64,000 bases of DNA from Paralvinella palmiformis. Taxonomy: Eukaryota > Annelida > Polychaeta > Terebellida > Alvinellidae. Location of the stretch: positions 382,501-446,500 of the forward strand of contig JAODUP010000154.1 of assembly GCA_025642065.1 (NCBI GenBank), read 5' to 3'. Shown in pieces: positions 39,801 through 54,000 of the stretch; the first letter of the stretch is position 1, and every line of letters begins with the position of its first letter. The translations under genes and the position numbers were made by a program. The notes beneath the pieces were generated by a model that was not told where the DNA came from, did not search any database, and saw only the letters and a list, made by a program, of their open reading frames with translations.

Positions 39801-42763
39801 TGGTGCTTGTGGCTGTTGTGGAACATCTTGCTTAGGCTGCTCATGTAGCTCACCAGGTGATGGTTGATATGGCACATTTGGTTTTGGCTGTTGGGGTATA
39901 TTTAATGCTGGCTTCTGTAGCACATGTGATTGTGGCTGTGTTAATGGTTGGGTATGTTGCACATTAGGAGGTTGCGGCAGTTGTGGCTTCTCTTGTGTAG
40001 AAGGCTGTTGCTGCCTATTAGGTGCTGGCTGTGGCATATTTGTTGTTGGCTGCAGTGGCACACTTGGTTGTGGCTGCTGTTGTGCTGACTGTTTCTTAAT
40101 AACTTGCTCTGATTGCTGTTGTACATTCTGTACTGGTTGCTGCTGAACAGGTTTTTGAACTGGCTGCCCTTTTACGTTTTCGACTAACTGCTGATGAACA
40201 TTTTTATTTTGTTGCTGTTGTATACTGAGTTTGCTTTGCTGTTGTTGCTGCTGTACATCTGTGACAGTGTGCTGCTTTACACTTTCTGATCCATCCTGCA
40301 CTTTCGGTACTGCCTGTTCATACTGAGCCTGTTTCTCTGTCTGATCATCTTCAGTCTCCGTTAAAGATAATAAAGATCGGCGTCCAGCTATTCCCTCCAT
40401 TCCATACTCTTGGTTGTCCTTAATATTTACCTGTATTCGATCTACACTAGAATCTAAATACATATCACCAGTATAAGTGGAGAGTAAAGACTGATGGGGA
40501 CATGACTGGCCATTACAATCAGGGCCATGAACGGACTTCTTCATGCTGGAATCAATAAAGTTACTTGAGTGTTCTGGGTATGAGGAGGTTGATGAATCTG
40601 AACGGATATCAGGAAGGGTACATGGTGCATCTGTAGGCTTTTCAAGCATAGCAGTATGTAACATACCTTGTCTGTCATCTTCACTATCAGACTCTTTTCT
40701 AGCATATGCAGCTTTCAGCAAGTCATTCAACTCTAAAAAAAAGGTTATTGTAAGAGACTTCACCTAAGTTTAAACCAATTATGATTAGATGAACAATTAG
40801 TCGCCTTACCTGCTTATGAAAAAGTTAAAGTTTTATATCCACATCAAATCAACAAACAACATTTTACATGTGACAAATTATTACAATATTCATTTCTTAA
40901 CATTCTTTTAACTGACAATGTTACACACAATAAAGTATTACAAAAGAGCTGTATCATTCTTCTAAATATTAGCTTTAAAAGTTAGAGATAGTATTTAGAG
41001 GGATGACATAACTTTTATACAAGAGCATCACTCATAACACTATTATAATAATTACAGGTTATATTGAATATGTTCATAAAACACAAAATCAATATAGCTT
41101 TACTTGAAAGTAGACAACCCAAATCATTAAACAGTAGATGTAAATTATAGGTAATTACATAGAGATAACTAGATGCCAGAATAACAGAGTCAGTAAACTG
41201 ATTAAGAATTGCAAAAGACTGATGGTTAGTAGACAAGTGTTAGAAATACTACAAATGTATTAGATACACAAAATGGCTACAACCTTTAGAAAATCTAATG
41301 TACCATATATACTCGTGTATAGGCTGCACTTTTGATACTATGAAATCACTGTCAAAAGCGAGGGCGTCTTATCTTATACACGGGTCACACTAAAAGGGAA
41401 GGTAATATTTGGCATAATTTAGGGGAAAATACAATAATATTGTTTTACAACATTAATAATGAATATATGAACAACAAACAAATTAATTAGGTGTGTTTTC
41501 ACTGTTGTCTTTCGAAGCCAAACTTAATCGTGATAATAACCAGTGAGTAGCGTGTTGTCGGGCTGTTGTCAAGTAATAATTTATGGGTAATGTAGTCTGG
41601 GTCAGACTGTCACTGGTACCGAGACCATCTGGGAACGGCCAGCACATGATTTTTATTTAGAGGTGTCAAATGATCTGATTGCAATTAATCTGTTTAATGC
41701 ACAGAGATCCAAAAAACACAGGAATTCAGTAAAGTAAGACAGTCTGATCCTACAAAAGGTGTAGGTCCAAATCGCCTGCTATACGAAAACAGTCACACTA
41801 TGACCAATATGGCAGGCTCCAAAAACTATCATAGGCAGATTTTATTTTTGGTCTATCTAAGATGTGTCATTACTATTGAAATGTGTGAGCATGTGTAATT
41901 GAACGGAATGGCAAATGAGGCCACACAAAGAATGACCATAGAAGCCACATCAAAGAAAAATGATTACAGCAAACAATGTGTTAATTACTTCCAAAGCTGG
42001 CACATAGGAACTACTAATAAACTACTTCAAACAGCATTACGGAAATGAACGCACAGCAGCAGACAACCTGAAGTGGCCATTGTTACTTATCATCACACAG
42101 TGGGTGAAAACGGCCTGGGATTAAATCGACCCTGGCATTATTACCAAATTGTTCAAGAAGTGCTCTATCAGCAATTTTTGGGTTTTGAATAAATTTGCTG
42201 ATTTTAGTGCATCTTATACACAGGTTTGACTCTAGGGGGGTTCATTGGTCCAAAAACCTGGTTCGTATTATACATGCATGTGGCCTATAATTGAGTATAT
42301 ACGGTAATCATCTGTAAACATCTTCTGTAATACATGTTTACTATACCACAGGGCTAACAGGATTTTCACCAGACATGGGGTCAATTCCAATTCCACTTGG
42401 CCAATTCCAATTTATCAATTCCAATTCAATTCCAAATTTGTTTTGGCCTAATATTTTTTACCATGAGTAGATACTCCTAGTACCTACTTGGAATACAAAG
42501 TAGTTTATATTCCAAGTAGGAATGTCATGGAAAAAATATTTCTGAATAAAAAAATTAAATGGTAAATTAATTTGTGGATTTAATTTAATTTTGCCTGTTC
42601 TAAACATTGAAGGGGGGTACATTCCTAAATAGCAATATCTCTATATAGATTACAGGCATGCTATGTGGTGGTGTCACCATGTTGTAGGTGAAGCCCAAGG
42701 TATCCAGACCATTCTAATTGGTTAAATGCACATGTACGTTGTCACAGTCAGTGTGCATATTTG

Positions 42764-42809
<46 letters not shown>

Positions 42810-43393
42810 AACCATAGGCTGTGCCGAATAAGCGACAGCCTGGGCATTCTCCCTGAAAAACAAAGCCATAAGGAACCAAAGTTCTGGATCAATTTGGTTC
42901 CAGTATATTGGTAACACCACATTAAGTGTTAACATGGTCAAATTAGCACAAGCCTAACCACATGGACCTTGTAAGGGTATATTTTTTAATCATCAAAGGT
43001 GTGTTTATATTCCACTGCCCAGTAGGAGCCTTGAAATGAATGTATCTGCTTAGCTCTGCCCAGCAGGGGTCAGACCCTGTATTTACTTTCACAACCTTGG
43101 GGTACTAAACCAATGACATATGGTAAGTTTACAAAATCTATCAAATGGTTATTAAAAAATTAGGTCTGGGGACAGGCTATAGTAGTCACAGTTTGAGGAG
43201 AGGGGGGCAATGTTTGGCTCCAGATTGGCATTCCAGGTGAGATGATAAAATTAATTAATTCCTAAATAGCAATATCTCTATATAGATTACAGGTATGCTA
43301 TGTGGTGATGTCACAGTGGGGGTGGATTCCATGTTATCCAGACCATTTTAATTGGTTAAATGCTCACTTGGAGTGCCACAGTCAGTGTGCATA

Positions 43394-43424
<31 letters not shown>

Positions 43425-46400
43425 ATGGTATATTAATTTTTGGATTTAATTCTTTTGTTGGAAACTTCAAATTCAAAATTTCTCAATTCCAATTCAAACA
43501 TTTTCAATTCCAATTAAAAAAAATTCCATCAATTCCAATTCCAGGCAGTTTTAATTGTGGTTTAATTCAGTTTTCAAAAATTGGTTGAAAAGATGTTGAA
43601 AAACCTAAATGTGTCAAAAATTGTCAAAAACTTTTTCTTCACAATCAAAGTACAATACATTTATGATTATGTAGATTTCACTTATGGCCACTTACTATAT
43701 GCTTCACCAATTGACTGATTTAACCAGTCACATATCTACCAGGAATTCGAATATCTATGAACCCAGCACAATAAAGTGTGAAAAGTTATGCCACACACTT
43801 CTATGCAAATTATAATAGGGTATAATTTCTGGGGACACAATTTGATGTGACAGGTAAAACCATGAAGTGTATATTTAAAGTGGGTATTGTAAGATCATCT
43901 GTTCATGTCACATGACCACCAGGCAGATATCCGTATCAAAGTGAGGAACAGACTTGGTAATACAAAAGATGCAAATTTTGTGTTTTTCTATCAAGACTTG
44001 AGAGATGCTGATGAATTTGACTACTGGATATTGATCCTGTGATGAACACAATGTGACAATAAAATGATACAATACTGACAATATATTTGAATGACTGAAT
44101 AAATGACTACATAAATATTATCTCTATTAGATCATGTGAATCTTACTTATTGGATAAATTTTGTATAAATACTTTATTTCATGTCATTAACTTGTGTTGT
44201 TTATGTGGAGAATTTATAAATATGTTACAAACAAAGCCTTAGTTTTTGACATAACAACTCACATATCATCTTTAAATAGAATTTTCATCATGTCAAAAAG
44301 GGTTTTGAAAGTTTGAGATGAAATAAAATTGTCCTGTCAAAAACAGGTTTTTATCATTAAAAAACAATCCATGCTGACAACATTTTGCCCAGAATATTTG
44401 GGTATAAAAATTGATACAAAAATAGCTATAGAATAAGATCAAAATAATAAAATGCTAGCCAATCTAAGCTAAGACACAGCATTAAATGCTAACACATCAA
44501 ACTGTGAGGCAAACATTAATCATGCTATGATTTAGCTACCTTACCATCAACCTTAACATCTGGCTGGGTCTGAGCTGTACGGCGTCGCAGGAAATTGTTT
44601 CTTAACTGATTTAGTTGTTCTTGCTTTGCAATGCGACGCCGCTCTTCTAAAACTAATATCAGTGAGTCGAAATAGGTATCGATTATACACAGACTATGTA
44701 ACTGATAATGTACATGTAAAACATTCATAACAAAATGGAACATTTTTCCAAGGAATGGGCAAAGTAATAATGCCTACATAATTATTTCGCAGACTAAACT
44801 TGGTGTCAATTTTAAAATAATGAATGGCAAAAATAATCTAACAAGCATGACATTATGCCGATTAAAGCTATAATAAGCTAGCTACATGAACAAAAAGCTT
44901 ACCTTCTGCATTAGTTTCAGGTTCCAAAGAATGTTTTGTGTCATCATTTCTGTCACCAAGTTGATCAGACTTTGAAAGCAAAATAATATGGCTATAGGGA
45001 TTTTATAATACACAAAATGCAGCTTTTCCATTAAATTTTAGAAATCTTTACAAGGAATGTTTATCATGGGTTTGAAGTAAAACCAAACAACAATTAGTAT
45101 ATATAAAATATTTCTCCAAAACAATTATTGAGGTGAATAATTCCTGTTGTTAAACAAGAACTCACATTTACTGCATCTTCAGTATTCTTATCAGTCTGGA
45201 CATCTGCAAAACATAAATTTATGTTAACTGTATAACACTTTGGTACATTATAATTACAGGATGCACTTTAAGATGAATAAATTTGTTGAATGACGAATCT
45301 ATCTAATGTATCTTTACATTAACAGTAAACTAGGATAAATAAATATATGTGCACCACCAGAGAACTGTTTGACTAGACAAGATATTTGTAAATAATAATG
45401 AAATGACCTGTTCCTTTTGAACTTAAGCTGCAATACGTTAGACCATTACATGTTTGTGGAATTAACAGGAGTTTTGCTATGGATTGAGTGCACTGCATAA
45501 ATGTGACAAATGAATATATTATAAAGAAGGAATAAAGGTGTCCAAGTGCATTGCAGTTCACATTATTTTTTTTAAACACTTTTATTGCCTGCATATAATA
45601 TACTAATGAGTGTATAAGATGCACTAAAATCAGCAAATTTATCCAAACCCAGAGGACATATTGAATGATTTGGTAAAGATGGTGGGGTCGATTTTATTCA
45701 CAGGCCTTTTCACCCACTGTGTGATGATAGGTAACAATGGCCACTTCAGGTTGTCTGCTGTTGTCCGTTCATTTTCTTATTGCTGTTTGAAGTAGTTTAT
45801 TAGTAGTTCCTATGTGCCAGCTTTGGAATTAATTAACTCACTGTTTGCTGTAATCGTTTTCCTTTGATGTGGCTTCTATTGTCATTCTTTGCATGGCCTC
45901 ATTTACCATTCCGTTCAATTACACACACTCACACATTTCGATAGTAATGACACGTCTTAGATAGACCAAAAATATAATAGGCCTCTAATAGTTTATGGAG
46001 GTGACCGTATTGGTCATAGTGCGATTGTTTTCGTATAGCAGCCGATTTGGACCTACACCTTTTGTAGGATCAGACTGTCATACTTTACTGAATTCATGTG
46101 TTTTCTGGATCTCTGTGCATCAAACAGATTAATTACAATCCGGACCATTTGACACCTCTAGATAATAAATCATGTGCTGGCCATTCCAAGACGGCCTTGG
46201 TACCAGTGACAGTCTGACCCAGACTACGTTACCCATAAATTATTACTTAACAACAGCCCGATGCTATGCTACTCACTGGGTATGTGAAAATATCCATTTT
46301 AGTGATGATTACATCTTAGACTTCGAACATGCAACAACTCTACATGAAATTGTCCGCTAAATTCTTAAACATACAGTGACTGGGATGTGTTAGAGTGACA

Positions 46401-47988
46401 GATAGTGGGTTGGATAATCTTAGCAACTATGTAGGAATTATAATCGTCGCATAGTTATTTCTGTAGTCATGCCTCCACAATGGATGAATAAACAGTTACG
46501 TGTTGTTACAAAAACAGAATACACGTGATCAATCCAAACACCTAAAGATCATGGGCTGATATTGTCGCCTGTTAAGCCAGCGACCTTGGAGGCCTGTGAA
46601 CTTTACACTTTGTGGTCAAGTCACTAATTACACTATCAGATTAAATAATCATGGCGGTTATCACGATAAAGTTTGGCTTCGAAATACAACAGCGAAAATA
46701 CACCTAATTATATTTTTTTTCATATATTCATTATTAATGTTGAAAAACAATAGTATTGTATTTCCCACTAAATTATGCCAAATATTACCTTCCCTTTTAG
46801 TCTGACCCGTGTATAAGAGGTATTCATTTTTGACGGCAATTTCATGGTATCAAAAGTGTGGCCTATACACTAGTATATACAGTACTTATTATATGACCAT
46901 GTGTGATTGATTTTGTGCCCGCAGTATTATGTACCTGTGAATCATTGTAATTAGTAGAAAGCTCCCTTCCCCCCACCCCACATAGATAATAATGAACTTG
47001 ATAAAAGGATTAAGTGAAGTCCACAATGGATTCCAGAGATGAACTTGATATAACAGTAAATACCAAATGATTATGAATCCATCAATTCAGAAGCTGTAAC
47101 AATTCATATTGAGGTACTCTGATCAGCTAAGCAAATTAAGTCTATTCACCAGCTCTTGACGTTTTTATCCCACCTAGCATTTCACCCACCAAATATATAT
47201 ATGGTTAGGTGATGTTATGATAGTATGTAATAACCAAATACAAAAAGAACTCATGATGATTTACATGTGTATTGTTCACAGCAACATTTGTTATAAATGA
47301 AACATGACATGTGATCTAATTGTGCTAGATGTTATGTTCTATGAAACAGGATACATCAGTGTGCAGACAGTTGTTAATGTACATTACACAATGATAGCTT
47401 GGTTTGTTCATCAATAAATTTCATCAAACATTTTTATCTTTGGATGTTACTCATATATGAGACAAATAGTTTTATTTCTAATAAATTATTGGATTATTCT
47501 AGGACATATGTGATACTTTTTATTTATCCAATCTGGATGTTCCATGTGGATTGTTAAGTAATACTTAAGTTCTGTCTAAATTTATATCATCAACAACTAT
47601 TCAAAGTGGAACTTGATTTTCAATTTCAATAATATCAAGGCATTATGTGTTTGCAACATTTTATACATGTTTTTTTTACATTTATTGACCTTAAAATGTA
47701 TCAAAATCTATGGCAACAAGGCAAACATAAAATGGACCTAAACAATTAAAATAATTTCAAAATCCTAAACAACATTATGTTATATATTTACCTTGTGCGA
47801 TTTGATCATCATCCAAGTCTGTTAGTTCATCCATTACCTCTGTGTTATCAGAATCTGAAACATCTGCTGTTTTATCTGTGTCTGGTTGGTCACTGAATAA
47901 AGCAATATCTTCATCATCATCATCTGGTTTATCAGTAGTAGTATCATCATCATCATCTAAATCTGTAGGATCAGCCTGTAATCAGTAG

Positions 47989-48040
<52 letters not shown>

Positions 48041-51000
48041 TAAGCTTAAAAGTAGTGCTCTGCATGGTCTTTAAAGCTTGCTGTCTTCAGAGCCTAAGTA
48101 GCCAAAATTGTCCTTGTGTTTTGTAAACTGTCAAACTATTCAAATGCAGAATTTATAGTGTAGACATTCTAGCCAGAGTAAATACACCAAGTGTTTTGTG
48201 TATTTGCATGGGAAAAGTATGAATTTGCATCAAATCAGAGGATTTGTTTAAAAGTTTATTTACTTAGGCTAAGCCTACATTTAGATATTCTTAAAAGAAT
48301 ATAAAATGAAAATCTGTAGGAAAATCTATCCCAAATACTTCTTTTATTATTTACACGCAGAAGCTATTTTACTACAAACATGAAAACAAGCACTAACAGT
48401 CATGTTAAAAACCAAAGGGAATGAAATGTGTTCATTAAATATAAATTTTAATATTATTCTCATTCTGGGTGATCCAATTGGAATATAAAAAGGTAAAGGC
48501 GTGTATATGAAGACATTTTAGATCATTTGTAGAGACAGTTTGCAAACCATTGTCAACACTAGTAAACGTATTATCACTTTGCATTAGTTACTCTAGCTAA
48601 TAAGCAATAAAGGAAAGTTGGAATATTAGATTTGTTATTATTACTTGCATCACAATTTGTTATTGAATCTCCTAGTGTCTATTTGATGGTAGTTTCCTAA
48701 GAGTTGGATGAAAATATTTTTCACTGCATACTTATTTATTAAAAATATTAATTTATTTACATACAAATAAATCCAATATTTGATCACTTATGAAACTTGA
48801 TTAGCAAAAAGTTACAATTAATCAAAGGATAGCATTAAATATGTGTACATACATCATCTTCATCCTCTGTATCACCAACTTCAGCCAGATCATCACCATC
48901 CTGTAAAATTTTATAATTTCAGAATTTTGCTATAATGTTATTTACGACACACACATACACAATTATATAATAACTTACTTCTGTATGTTCAACAGTAGAC
49001 ACACTGAACTTCAGATCTTTTTCAAACACTTTAGTTTCTTGAACCAGATACTTTGGAAAGTAACCATGTTTTCCATTTAGCTGAAACATGAAAATATACA
49101 ACAAAAATAAAGACATTTAATAATTTTGTGGTGGCAGATTATTCTGCAGGTTTTAGACTTTACTGTTACCCGTGTTTTGTAGTGACGTTGAGTATATAAA
49201 ATAAGAGGCAGGTGCCCACTTTGAATGCACTTAGAAGTCAACTACCGTATGAGTATTGTTTTATAGCAGTGTTCGTTGACTGGGTATTATGTGAGTAGCT
49301 ATTTATAAAGAATTTCATTCCAAATCCTGATTTCACCATTTTTACTAGTTTTCTGCCATGATGCAAAATTGGTGTCTATAAAATTAACTAAATAAAGACA
49401 CTCATTGACAATAGATCTCTGTCAAATGGAGATATCAATAGCTTGTGAAACACAACTTGTTTTAAACAACTCACTACTAAAAACACCTAGCAACAAAAAC
49501 CTGGAACAATATAATTAATTTAAATACTCCCCACGCCTCTCAAAAGATATACAAGAATTCATGAAATCATCCAAAATTTTATTTTTTTTGCCAAATTCTC
49601 AACTCTGGGTGATAGATGCAACACATAATGCCTACTTGATTATGAAATACATTGTCTGAAAAAACAAGCCATTCAAAGTAAGGGTACAATTTTGTCAATA
49701 TATAGCCACTTAGCTACACTGCACTGTGAAATATACTAAAAAAACACCAATAAATTGGTATATTTACTGCATGAATTCTCCAAAAATGGCTCTATACATT
49801 ACAGTCCCCCTCCACAATTTTTTTTACATACATTATATATGCCCTTGTGAGCAAATAAAGCATGATTTATTATAATTATGACTATTACCATCATGAAATC
49901 AATTAGACATGCCTGTTTCATACTAGAAATCTAACACTTCCTGAACAATTTTCAACCTATCTGAAAATTGTTCACTTTTCATATGAACTCTTTCACACCT
50001 AATTCAGAGCTGATGCAACTACCAATAAGCCACTAGGTTAATTCAGCAATGGAAACAGATGTTCTAACTGAGGTTGGGCCATGTGTGTTTAAACAGCAGA
50101 TTCTAAATCAATATCAGGAAAACAAGCCCAATAACCTTAGATACAGGGTACTTCAAAAGTTCATTGCAATGATACCAATACTGGAAATGGTTCAGTGAAC
50201 CTGGTGATAATAACACTATTACACTGTAATAAAGGTAAAAATTTACCACAATAGTAATAATGGTGAGAACGAAAAAATTCAAACACATATTCAGCATATG
50301 CTATTTCAGAACTTGCCATTCCACCTCCATAAAAAGGCATGAAAACAACTGCATAAGTAATATTATAAATTATAAACACCAAGTACCATGTAGAAGTAGC
50401 TGATTTTATGCCTGAGTAGATCCAGACAAATCCCATGAAAAACTATGAACAACTCACCTCACCACCCCAAAGGTCTGGTCGACTACCAGCTCCTTTTGAT
50501 TTAACGAGGATTTCATCACCTTCAGAGAAAACCAGCATATCCTTGTGTGTCTTGACATGGCGCTGTACAGCTCGACAAGCAGAGATTGTTACTGAAACAT
50601 CAGACCAGATATTTAATTTTACATTCTGAGTAAAATATTATGCAGAAGCATTGGATAAACTTATTGGAACTATTTGTAATGCATTTGATGCATATACAAG
50701 TCCTAAGAGACTCAAACTAATATTTTAGCACTAAGTCAATAGAGCTATCATTTCTAAATATAATTTTTTTATAAAAACTGATGACAGTTCAAAATAAAAG
50801 GCAAGATTATATATACCAGATATAGTTGTATGCTACATAATCAAACAATTCATATGGACAAATTGTGCTTTTGATCTGAACTGATTAATATAGAATTTCA
50901 GATGAAGCCGTATTTCAAGAATCCCTAGAAAACTTTCCAAGTACTATCAGCGGCAATGGGATTTTGGTCATTCGTCAGACAACGATCTCCACAAATATGG

Positions 51001-54000
51001 TAATTTCAGGATCTATCGTAATACATGTTTACCATTTTCATTTAATCAGCTCTCAGTTTCACAATTGTTTAAAATTAATCAAACTTTCATAGAATATTAT
51101 AGTGCATGTATACTTTACAAAGTACTACTTCAAATATGATGGCATTCATTATTTTCCTTGGATTGGAATATACTGCTATCTGTACACATTTTCCTTGACA
51201 TGAGTAATACATGTGTTTTGGGCTACAAATAATGCCCAAGGTTTGGCCAATCCGTCTAGAAAACCAGTCAGTGGCTGTGTCCAGTGGCCCCTTCATATGT
51301 AAACAAAACTAAGCATTTAATTTATGTATTTCAACATTATATATTTGCAAAAATATGCAGATAAATCTTGAATAATAACATATACTGATGGAAAAGATAT
51401 TCATGCACCAAAATATCACAATGCAAATCCGATATGATGACTTTATTTCTAGAACAAATTAAAATATATCTCTGACTGAAATTGATTTTAATAATTAATG
51501 CTGACATTTTGACTAATTTAGGAGACCTTTGCCTGTGAACTACTTTGCTAAATGATAAGGGTAGATGATAAAGGAAATGTCACACAACAATGGTTCTTTT
51601 AACAGAGAACGGCAAATTGGGTTAACAAACAGTTGCTGGCTAGCTTTTAAAGACCCCTTTAATAATAATGGTCATCAGGAGCAGAGATTTACTCTATGAA
51701 AATCATTGTTGACTGCCACATTGTTATGATATTGAAAAAATCAAATACTAGTATCTGTTTTTGACATTTTAAAAGTGGATTAGTTACATCGGGTATGATG
51801 AGTTCATCATTTCGTGTCAAAAAGTTTGTTTAAATTTATTATATATGTGTTGATCACGCTGGTATCACTAGGTCATAGCAGTATATATGAGAATGAAGGG
51901 CTTTGTTCCCATTACACAAAAATCACTCCGACAGGCACCTCGATTCCAATTCTTATGACTTGGGTTAACACCTGAGAATCACCAAAGTCTCCATCCATGG
52001 TCGACACTAGAGTTTCATTCTTTACACAAGCAGGAAGTGTAACCAGAGTCTTGAGTTGAGTGTGTCTAGAGTGAATGTCAATGTAAATTGAACTACTAAA
52101 GAACTGCCCCTAATATCGGTACAAATATTACATTTGCTTTGTCACAAAATATTTGTTTTCTGCTATGTTTAAAGATGAGCTTGATCAATTGGTGAAATCA
52201 GAATGGTGGTTCCTATACAATGTAACAATTTTCCAAACAAATTATAAAAAATATATCAGAATATAATTTATTGTTTACCTAATATCTTAACATACTAATA
52301 TTTGTTAAATTTTAGTAGGCATATTTCACAGAATTATCAGTACATTTTCATAAAGTTCTTGGTGTGACTCATTTCTTCCACTAAAAAGAGCTCAGAAACA
52401 GCTGAAACATGATGCACCAAATACGAACACAAACATATTTTGCTTCAAAATGGCAGTAGCCTGATCGGACTAGTATTTTAGACTACCGGGTACTCACTAG
52501 CCCAAAGACAAAATCAACAAGTCCTGGGACATCCGGGCTACCAATATTTCTGGTCCTGGTCAATAGCCTATGTGAAAACTTGATAAAAATTAAGTTGCCC
52601 TGGTGCCTCTACTTTCAAGGAAATGTTTGCCTTAATGCCCTAACATTTATAATTAAAGGTAAGGCAATAGTTTCCTTGGCATAAATTATTTTAAATTCTA
52701 TCCCTGCAATTGTAGGTAAAAGTAAATGGTATATTTAGACTTATAATATAAAAATATTGAACTGATAACTTATTTGGAATTGTTGTCTAACAATTGGACA
52801 GACAATATTGATCTCTCAGAAGAAAAAAACAACATTTGTAATAGCATCCTGGCCAAGCTGTCGACACAAAAGCCATCTGATATAATAATTATCAGTCATT
52901 TTAATCATCCAGAGATCAATTGGGAGTCAGACACTACAGAGAAAAGCATAAATCACAGTACCCAGCACTTCATTGATGCAATTAGAGATGCATACTTATA
53001 TCAGCATGTGACTCAGCCTACTAGTAATAGGTACAGACAGGGGCAACTTCTTGACCAGACCTGATATTGACCAGCAGTGAAGGCTCTGTCAGTAACTTAA
53101 AATATCATTCAGGCATAGGATTAAGGAACGCCTTGTCCTCAGTTGTACCCGGACTGTCGGAAAAAACTGGCTCAAGGAGGGTACCCCAAGATTCAACTAC
53201 AATAAGGGTGATTATGCAACAATAAATGACATTCTCAGATTGACTGGTCATCAAAATTCATTGGTATCACTACAGAAGAAATGTCGATATACTTTTCAAA
53301 TGCACTAGTTAACAGGCCAAATGGAGAAGTATATTCCAAAATCATGGATGACAAAAGAAGTTACAGCAGGACCAGAAAAAGATTTGTTCGATTCATTTGC
53401 CCCCGGGCAAGTAGATTGGAAATGCACTTGCCAAACAAATGTTTTCACTTGCCCAATGAATTTTCACCTGATCCAAAATTATCATTTATTTTTAATCTGC
53501 TACATTTTACCTGGCTACATATAAACATGTATTTGCAATAAAAATCGACAAATAGAGAAGTGTTCAATAAGAAATGCTTATTCAATGAAGCCGAATGCTG
53601 CTTTGCTGAATTACCCGTAGCCATTTTCACTCTCACTATATAAATAAATTTCAAATTACCAAGAATGCATAGCCAGTAAACTGCAATGAATACAGACAGC
53701 TTTTAAAAGGCGGTATGTTGTCTAAAGCCAAGATTCCATATATGCTGTAGGGTCTATGCGTTATGCAAATCCGGAAAAAATGGAAAACATGTAAGCGCTA
53801 TTCCATATGTACAACTGCTTATGTGATTTCCGAATATGACAAAATGCACCGCTCCACGTAACGATTGGTGCTAATGCAAATCAGACGGTTGAATCTACAT
53901 TTTACGAGGTCGTAACATTCTGGATTCAACCGTCCGATTCGAGTGTTCAGACAGGCTTTCCCAAGAAAAATAGGTCACAAAGTAAGGGGTGTCAACAAAT

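Noticed and set aside
39470..39877. 135-codon His/Asn-rich minus-strand frame
   Set aside because: Alternate frame of the Q/P repeat exon; CAG/CAA-type repeats read as His/Asn/Ser in shifted frames.
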